This document shows, piece after piece, positions 57,580-64,000 of a stretch of DNA of 64,000 bases. The notes beneath the pieces were generated by a model. That model was not told the origin of the DNA, did not search any database, and worked only from the letters and a program-made list of their open reading frames with translations. The stretch is from Stemphylium vesicarium (lineage: Eukaryota > Ascomycota > Dothideomycetes > Pleosporales > Pleosporaceae): the NCBI GenBank assembly GCA_004380135.1, contig QXCR01000065.1:1-64000 (forward strand), given 5' to 3'. The translations under genes were made by a program, and so were the position numbers. Position 1 is the first letter of the stretch, and the number at the start of each line of letters is the position of its first letter.

Positions 57580-58079
57580 GACAAAGGAAGAAGACTTGCG
57601 GAAGCTGGCTTGGCACCCCCGAAGTTCCCCGCACCAGCTTCGCTTTCACCCAACACCACGCCAGCTCTACATGCGTCGCTTCGCTGCCCAGACTTCATCC
57701 GAACGAGGGAACGACGACCACGGAAGGTCCGAACACGTACGCGGAACCATGCCGCTGGTCTGCTGACTCTCATGCCGAATTTCCATGAACGTCATTCCCG
57801 GACCCTTTAATCCCGATCAGGATCCTTAGCCTCTCGCGATGCATGCGACAGGACGCGACAAGAGGGGTTGATACATGCACTACTAGACTCCGCATGCCCG
57901 GGTAGCCTGGGTGGGCGTCCCGGAAGCATGGGTGCGGAGATGAGTGAGGTAAATAAAGGACACGGCCACGACCTCTCAGACGTTCAGCATTCTGGGTCAC
58001 TGCACAGCTCCTACCTTTGTGCCATTGCCACTACCATACTCACTATCTAAAGTTGTTTCACCTCCATTTTGTCCTAACC
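57580..58079. promoter_or_regulatory. Divergent promoter, Ask1 / short-chain dehydrogenase
   Basis: A 500-bp interval lies between two start codons facing apart. AAATAAAGG near 57951 is a possible TATA-like element for the rightward gene, 130 bp before its ATG. Pyrimidine-rich leader sequence runs from 58010 to the start. Confidence 0.45.
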
Positions 58080-59088
58080 ATGTCTTTCCGTCTACCAGCA
58101 AGAACGCTTTGGCAAGCGCCAAAGATGGTCACTCTTCCGCATGTCGCAACTCAAACACCTCGATGGAGGCGCCATTATGCTGTTACTTCGAACGACAATA
58201 GGACTGCAATCGTTACAGGTTCTGCGCGTGGAATGTGAGCTTCTCCAATGCACCAATTATGCCCTTACACCGACTGAGAGTCAGTCACTGACCCTCTTCA
58301 GCGGCAAAGCCATTGCTCTCAGACTAGCGAATGACGGATACAATGTTTGTATTAATGACATTACAGCCAACAAATCAGAAGCCGAGGATGTCGTCAAGGA
58401 AATACAGGGTCTGGGTCGCAAGTCCTTCGCATACAGCGCTGATGTATCGAACCTGAGCGAAGTGCAGGGCTTAGTACAAGCTTCAGTATCTGAACTAGGC
58501 CCGCTCAACACAATGGTAGCGAACGCTGGCATCGCTCAAGTAAAGTCCCTACTTGACTTGACCGAGCAAGATCTAAAGCGAATGTTTGAAGTAAATGGTG
58601 CGTTCGCAGTTACGTTATTTCACTGTCCCTTACTGACCATGCCAGTTTACGGCGTGTTCAACTGCTATTCTACTGCAGCCAAACAAATGATCTCTCAAGG
58701 AACCGGCGGAAAACTTCTCGGTGCAGCCTCGATTGTAGCCTTCAAACCCTTCGCGCTCCTATCTCACTACAGTGCATCAAAGTATGCTGTCCGTGGCTTG
58801 ACCCAAGCATTCGCAATGGAAATGGCCGAGCACAAGATCACCGTGAACGCATACGCACCGGGTATCGTGGGGACTGCTATGTGGGACTTGATTGATGAGA
58901 AGCTAGGCGAGAAGACGGGAGCGAAGAAGGGCGATACCATCAAGAAATACACAAACGAGTTGATTGCTCTGGGTAGGACAAGCGTGCCCGAGGATGTCAG
59001 TAGCACGGTAAGCTTCTTGTGTAGTAAGGACAGCGATTACATGACGGGCCAGACGATCGTCATTGATGGAGGTATCATCTTTACGTAG
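58080..59088 (+). CDS. Short-chain dehydrogenase/reductase (acetoin/diacetyl reductase-like)
   Basis: Exons 58080-58234, 58302-58597 and 58646-59088 give 297 residues. The introns are 67 nt (GTGAGC...TTCAG) and 48 nt (GTGCGT, branch ACTGAC, CCAG). The second is in frame and stop-free but breaks the family sequence EVN-VYGVFNCY if retained. Classical SDR features: the cofactor loop TGSARGI.GKAIA, DVSN after beta-4, NAGIA, catalytic Ser in the GAASIVAF region, YSASK with catalytic Tyr and Lys, and the C-terminal MTGQTIVIDGG. The length after removing the N-terminus (about 255) equals that of acetoin/diacetyl reductases. Residues 1-38 are Arg-rich without acidic residues (MSFRLPARTLW...RWRRHYA), which resembles a mitochondrial presequence. 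The substrate is inferred only at family level. Confidence 0.9.
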
Positions 59089-59420
59089 TTGGAAGGGTCG
59101 ATGTGCAGTGGAAATAATTCATGCGCAAGATATTCCCGTTTGCAGGCCACTTGTCCGTGTGTGTGCAATCGCATTTGGATTACGCCGTGAACAATTCCCA
59201 GACACAAACGGAATTGAACAACAATCCAGCGTCATCATAACCTGCTGTCACTACAAACGCTGGGTCCAAACCGCCTTTCTCTCCAAGTCTAGCTCGCGAT
59301 CGGGGAGTCCTTCAGACATAAGTAGCGCTCGCCAAAGCTTCTCCGGTAACATCTCATCACCCACCATCAGAAAACGTTCAACCCATCTTCTTGAAACAAC
59401 TCTACACCACAGCCATAATA
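59089..59420. other. Short intergenic region
   Basis: 330 bp with no separate gene; 3' flank of the dehydrogenase and leader of the following frame. Confidence 0.5.
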
Positions 59421-60470
59421 ATGGGACAGCGCAATGAACAAGAAAAAGGCAAGGAGACATACCCTCCAGCACCTTCCGTCGAGGACGGGGATACTTCACC
59501 AAGCGATCACGACATCGATGATGATGCGGAAGAGCTCGACGAAGAATACATCCAAGCCTATCTGACTTTCAAACGCCTGCGCGATTCAGACCCTCATGAT
59601 CAGAAGCCCGATCAAGAAGGAGACGGTGGAGGAGAAGACATGCAAATTTATATCGGCACCGATACCCCAGAAACGCACTCAACTCCTTCCACCTCTTCAA
59701 GCACTCCGACCCCTCCTTTCCCGCTATCTCCTCCCTGCGCCCACGCGCTCAACCAATTGGAAAGAAGCAAAGGAAAAGCACCTCGTGACTATCCACCCCT
59801 AGAGCGGGTGCCTCAACACAACACAACCAGGGATGGATATGATTATCTGACCCCCAGAATCACCTACCATGAAACCCTCCCCCCGCGTCAAGTCGTCCCG
59901 TTTAATCCCCGCTACTCGCACCCAGCGCCTCCGCCCCAGTCACGTTACCCAGGATATGCGAGATACACAACGGCTTCACTCCCGCGCCTCACTCAAGGCC
60001 CATATTACCGCTCGCCCCATGATACAATGGCAGAATATCGCGGCTACAACAGCGGGCCTGTGGACCTGCATCCTTCGCGTTTCTCTCGCAGCATGCAAAC
60101 CACAAGCAGCTACATACCCCGTCCCTACCGCACAATGCCAGATGGGAACCGCGTCTACAACCTTGCCGACGAACGCGTGCTGGCGCGTCAGTACCGCGGC
60201 GGCTACAACGGCTACAATGATTACAACGATTACGACGATTACAGCCGCGGTGTCGGTGGCAGTAGTAGTAAGGTTGAAACTGCCTACACCGCTCGTGGCG
60301 AAACGAATCATACCGGCGGTACGGCCATGGCTCAAGGGAGAGCAGAGATGGCGCTGTTTGAGGCTTTTGCTGAGGTATGTAATGTCACGAGTCAGATTGA
60401 TCGGGATGTGTTGGCTGTGAAGAAGATGGTTGAGGAGGCGATGTTTGCGATTTTTGGGGAGGAGAGGTAG
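59421..60470 (+). CDS. Uncharacterised Tyr/Pro-rich protein
   Basis: A single-exon frame of 349 residues starting MGQRNEQEKGKE. Residues 20-60 are acidic and include a short helical-looking piece (EELDEEYIQAYLTFKRLRD). The middle is Pro/Tyr/Arg-rich and disordered, with the repeated pattern GYNGYNDYNDYDDY near residue 265. The last 50 residues look ordered and helical (ALFEAFAEVCNVTSQIDRDVLAVKKMVEEAMFAIFG), perhaps an oligomerisation element. No signal peptide or known domain is seen. The ATG is the first in a frame open from 59391. The family is unknown and expression is not shown, but length and composition support a real gene. Confidence 0.65.
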   Translation: MGQRNEQEKGKETYPPAPSVEDGDTSPSDHDIDDDAEELDEEYIQAYLTFKRLRDSDPHDQKPDQEGDGGGEDMQIYIGTDTPETHSTPSTSSSTPTPPFPLSPPCAHALNQLERSKGKAPRDYPPLERVPQHNTTRDGYDYLTPRITYHETLPPRQVVPFNPRYSHPAPPPQSRYPGYARYTTASLPRLTQGPYYRSPHDTMAEYRGYNSGPVDLHPSRFSRSMQTTSSYIPRPYRTMPDGNRVYNLADERVLARQYRGGYNGYNDYNDYDDYSRGVGGSSSKVETAYTARGETNHTGGTAMAQGRAEMALFEAFAEVCNVTSQIDRDVLAVKKMVEEAMFAIFGEER

Positions 60471-60740
60471 GTGAGTCAGGTGTGTTTTGGGGGTCTGTTG
60501 GGTAGATGGGTGTGGTGGTGATGAGAGGGGAAGCGTGTGATTGTTTAGATAGATGATTGTCTCGTTTATGGACAGGCGTTTGAGAGCGCGAGCTTGTCAC
60601 TGTGTTTTGCAGATACGTGTCTGGTGATGTGTTAGTTGATTCAGTCAAGTGTAGTGATATAACAGAACTGTTTCTTACATTTCTCATCTACATATATCTT
60701 TCGCATCTACCTGGCCTCTTTCTTCCTCGTCTATCACATC

Positions 60741-61010
60741 ATGTCTCTGTACCAGCGATCCAGCGCTTCTTCATACTACTTGCCCCAACAACCCTCGCCA
60801 TATCAACATCAGTATACACCCAGCACTTCTTCACGGCCACCTATGCATGCTGTACACGATTGGGTATGTATGAGTGATAGCCTCAGCAACGATATGCGAA
60901 TGATGACGGAGGATATGAAGAATAGGAGGATGGAGTGGGAGCAGCAGAGGGAGCAACGAAAGAACAACGGGAAAGTTGCTGAACGGGAGTCGCGGGATAT
61001 GATGTGCTGA
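60741..61010 (+). CDS. Small uncharacterised protein (89 aa)
   Basis: The frame begins MSLYQRSSASSYYLPQQ and ends RDMMC. The N-terminal half is Ser/Tyr/Gln/Pro-rich. The C-terminal half is a charged, probably helical segment with many Met, Arg and Glu (MTEDMKNRRMEWEQQREQ). The upstream sequence is a pyrimidine-rich leader typical of fungal genes. It lies 270 bp after the preceding gene, on the same strand. It may be a real small gene or the last exon of a longer transcript; no homologue is recognised. Confidence 0.45.
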   Translation: MSLYQRSSASSYYLPQQPSPYQHQYTPSTSSRPPMHAVHDWVCMSDSLSNDMRMMTEDMKNRRMEWEQQREQRKNNGKVAERESRDMMC

Positions 61011-61161
61011 GGCGCTTGATTTATGGTGGTGGTGAAGTACTTTGTTCGTAGGTATCAACGAAGCTGAAGAATGAAAAGAATCACAAGGCCGTGTAAGGTT
61101 CTCAAACTTGCTAAAGTCTAATCCGACAACAACATCTACCATGAGATAGAAGTTTCAGAAT

Positions 61162-64000
61162 TTAGTGACTGGTCGTCCGATACGGTAAGCCACCGAACAT
61201 GGCGCTTTTCAGTCTCGTACCCCTCTTTCTAGGTGTAAGAACACCTTGGTCCGTCATCTCAAGTCCACGTTTGACTATAAGTAGTTCTGCCCGCTTGGCA
61301 CATATGAGTTCTCCACTTTGACCAATATCCAACACCAGTTCACGCACAAGACTCTCCTAGTCGCTGGGTAGGAAGAAGTGGCGGTCATGTACCGTATCGG
61401 TGGTATCTATCTCAATTGATTGAACCCAGTTGGTCTTGTCCAGAAAGACCAGCCTGTCGTTGTACACACCGATGACTTTGTGGACGGAAGATGACAGATC
61501 ACCGAGATCCTGGGTGCAGTCTGCATTCTGTGTATCCGGGCTAAAGGCTTTGAAATCGTAGATTCGGATAAGCCGTGAAATCGTTCTTCTCGACGGTTCG
61601 AATGAGACAGTTGCGAAATAGCGAGGATGGCGCAGGGGAAGTATTTGGTTGATTGCTACAAACGGCTGGTGCAAGTTTACCAGCAGCACCGTGTGAGTCT
61701 TTTCGAAGGTTTCCCAAGAATAAATGTGGGCAGAAACAGCCGATACTAGGATCAACAAGTCTGCATTCGTTCCATGCTGAATCCATTGGCCTGGGAAGTC
61801 GGATTTCTTGATGTACCGCGGAGTCTTCTCTGCATCCTCAGAAATGGAACAGAGATAGTTTTGTTCGTCGGTTGCGATCAAATGCTTGGAGTGCTTCGCG
61901 CTCGACAGAAGCTGAGTGATGTTTTGCCCCACAACATAGTCAATGATGGGGTCGGCTGCAATCCACGATGTTCGACCGTTGGGCTTCACACACCTGATCG
62001 TTACTCTACTGGCTACATCGCCGCAAGCCAACACCGCGGTCTCGATATTGAAGTGAAGCTGTTTTGTAGCTATGCCGTCGCCTTGCTGGAACAGCATTGT
62101 GCTTTTTAGCTCACGTGCGATCTCGTAAATTTGCACTGACCCGTCTTCCTTTCGCAAAAGACAAGCGATGCTAAGTTGACGCATTCAATGGTTGTTATGT
62201 GTTTTGGCAAAGACCCATGAAAGCTGACTTCGTGGGCGGTGGATTTTACAGAGACGGTATCGTTGTTGTCCTCGTCCATGTCTTGTCGAACTAGTACAGC
62301 TGGACCCCACATTCGACATTGATTAGAGCGTATGTCAATGGGTCGATGGCTGTCAGAGGTAAACACCAGAGCTTTAAATACCAAGGTGTCATCTTCAAAC
62401 GCAATACGGTAAATAAGGTTAGTCGTTTCCAGGTCGAAAAGCTGAATATCTCCGCGTGAGTCTGCGCATGCGAGGGTACGACCGTCGGGAGAGCAAGCGA
62501 GCTTATGTGCATTAACTTCAACAAGGATGTCTCGAACCGTACCATCAAGAGTATCGTATATAACAAGATCGCCATCGGAGTATGCGGCAATGAGGAGGGT
62601 GTCGTCTCTGAGGGTGCCAAACTGGAGACTCCAAACTGTCGTACTACCGTCTGATGTTTTCAAAGGTCTTTGTAAAATTTATCCCGTCTTTTTTTCGTAG
62701 ACATCGTGCACACGATCTCGCTCATAGTCCCAGAGGATGATGTCCTCTCCCCAACAGACAACGGCCAGTAAGCTTTGTTCATAACAAAAGGCTGCTGAAG
62801 TTGGCTGTTTGCGCTGCAAAGCTGAATTCACGTCAAAGTCATCCGTCCAACTAGTTCGAGGTTCGCAAGTCCCGCCTTCCGCGAGATTCCAGCACATGAG
62901 CTCATTGCTCTTCGTGGTGGCAAACAATACCATGTCGTCTTCCCCAAATGAAAGTGAGAGACACATGACGGGAATAGTGAAGCGAAATGTCTCGGTCCAA
63001 TCAGCAAGATTACAAACTCGAACAGTTCGTGCCCCAGCTGTTGCGCACGCGGCGTTGTCATCTCTGAAGGCCAAAGCCCAGACTGGCTCCCCGTGCTGCA
63101 AGTTTCTTTCCTCCTGGCAAGAAAGGTCGTTGTAGATGATGGCACTACCTGTCGAAAGACCTAATACAAATAAATTCTGCGAGACAGCTACTGCTATCGG
63201 ACGGGCAGGCTTCGTGTAGTTGAGAATCGAAAGACAGTCTTGCCAACCTCCGGAGGACCATCCGAGGACGCGGATGCCCTTATGAGGTGATGAAAATTGT
63301 CGGTTCGGGGCCGAGTCTATCGGGCAGAATGGTGGTATGAGGCGAGGTATGGAAGAAGGAGAGAAAGACGTCTCCCGCCCAAACTTCGTCACGAGGTGAA
63401 TAAGATCATTGCCCCAGCTGTGCAATAGGGTAAGCTCTTTGCCCAGTCCCCGTCGTGGGCTATGCTGCGCCAATTTCCTCAAGATATTATTGATTATTTT
63501 TCCTGCTTGGAGCATCTTCTCCAATTCGTCTCTCATGGCTAGCTGCTGCATCCAATTGAGAACGCAGTCGGAAGCCATAAACCGCGACAAAGCCGCTAAA
63601 ACTTCAATGTCATCTGAGTTTACATGGACCAAATGTTGAAATAGATATCCACACGCATAATCCATGAGAAGACGCTCCTCTTGGAATAGATTGGCATTGA
63701 GCTTTCGGATTTGGTTCGATCGCTTTTGGTTGCGTGCCAGATAACGAAGGCAGACCAAGGTCAGACGCTTGTGTGTAGTAGCCTGGTCAATTTTGAACTC
63801 TGAATCCATGCCCTGGCGTGTGAAAAAATCTCTGATCGTGAGTTGAAGAAGCTGGGCTTTCTTGGCACGATCCACGTAAACAAGTTGACCACAGCATGCT
63901 AATATGGATCTCTCTATATTATCAACTTTGTCCTCTATATCGAGCTCGATAGCGCAATGAAGTTCGTTGGCAGATAGAACTCGGAAATAAAAGGTGGTCC
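61162..64000 (-). pseudogene. NACHT-WD40 (STAND/NLR-like) pseudogene, 3' part, runs off window
   Basis: The frame is open at the right edge and already within the region after the NACHT domain: VLSANELHCAIELD, then CCGQLVYVD, then QLLQLTIRDFF, as in fungal NLR-like proteins. WD40-like blades follow (EPVWALAFRDDNAACATAG, LACSPDGRTLACADSRGDI, KEDGSVQIYE). The C-terminus SIEIDTTDTVHDRHFFLPSD and ELICAKRAELLIVKRGLE matches the end of this family. Three lesions are visible. TAA at 62679-62681 follows YEKKTG. A frameshift near 62150 lies between LASLVFC and KEDGSVQIYE. TAG at 61357-61359 occurs where the family has Trp (SDW). Coding character continues beyond each one to the TAG/TGA end at 61162. 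NACHT-WD40 proteins act in fungal non-self recognition; this copy is inactivated. Confidence 0.82.

Overview
The window is fungal nuclear DNA. Genes are split by short GT-AG introns of about 42-316 nt. Most have CTAAC/CTGAC-like branch points close to the acceptor. The gene set (Csf1, Fis1, Spc24, Ask1, Lsb6, HET, DUF6604 and NACHT-WD40 families) fits a filamentous ascomycete. Protein style suggests Dothideomycetes, probably Pleosporales. That placement is inference from family resemblance; the species cannot be read from the sequence.

Layout. 1-5.4 kb: a 1248-residue coiled-coil repeat protein (-). 7.4-9.4 kb: an RNF115/126-type RING ubiquitin ligase (-). 10.2-11.9 kb: mitochondrial fission protein Fis1 (-) and kinetochore protein Spc24 (+), divergent from one promoter. 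12.4-14.6 kb: a broken HET-domain gene (+). 15.8-16.5 kb: a small secreted cysteine-containing protein with a beta-gamma-crystallin-like pattern (+). 17.3-27.2 kb: the giant lipid-transfer protein Csf1 (-), divergent from a TMEM184/DUF300 membrane protein (+, 27.7-30.0 kb). 31.6-33.7 kb: a disordered Ser/Pro-rich protein (+). 34.2-36.9 kb: a broken DUF6604 gene (+). 37.7-39.4 kb: an unknown gene with one in-frame TAG (+). 41.0-43.2 kb: a secreted EEP-fold nuclease (+). 45.2-46.8 kb: an MFS transporter of the Dal5/Tna1 type (+). 48.6-52.0 kb: a SNF2/RING helicase (-). 53.5-55.9 kb: type II phosphatidylinositol 4-kinase Lsb6 (-). 56.2-57.6 kb: DASH subunit Ask1 (-), divergent from a short-chain dehydrogenase (+, 58.1-59.1 kb). 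59.4-61.0 kb: two unknown small proteins (+). 61.2-64.0 kb: the 3' part of a broken NACHT-WD40 gene (-), which runs off the right edge.

How the genes relate. This is not an operon or an obvious secondary-metabolite cluster. Conserved housekeeping genes (fission, kinetochore, lipid transport, chromatin, PI4P synthesis) are interspersed with accessory genes. The accessory genes belong to fungal self/non-self families (HET, DUF6604, NACHT-WD40), and all three are inactivated by stop codons or frameshifts. The decay still preserves intron positions and long stretches of reading frame, so it looks recent. The most unusual intact accessory gene is the secreted crystallin-like protein at 15.8-16.5 kb.

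No tRNA, rRNA, transposon or CRISPR array was recognised. Exon boundaries were placed by eye from splice consensus and frame continuity.
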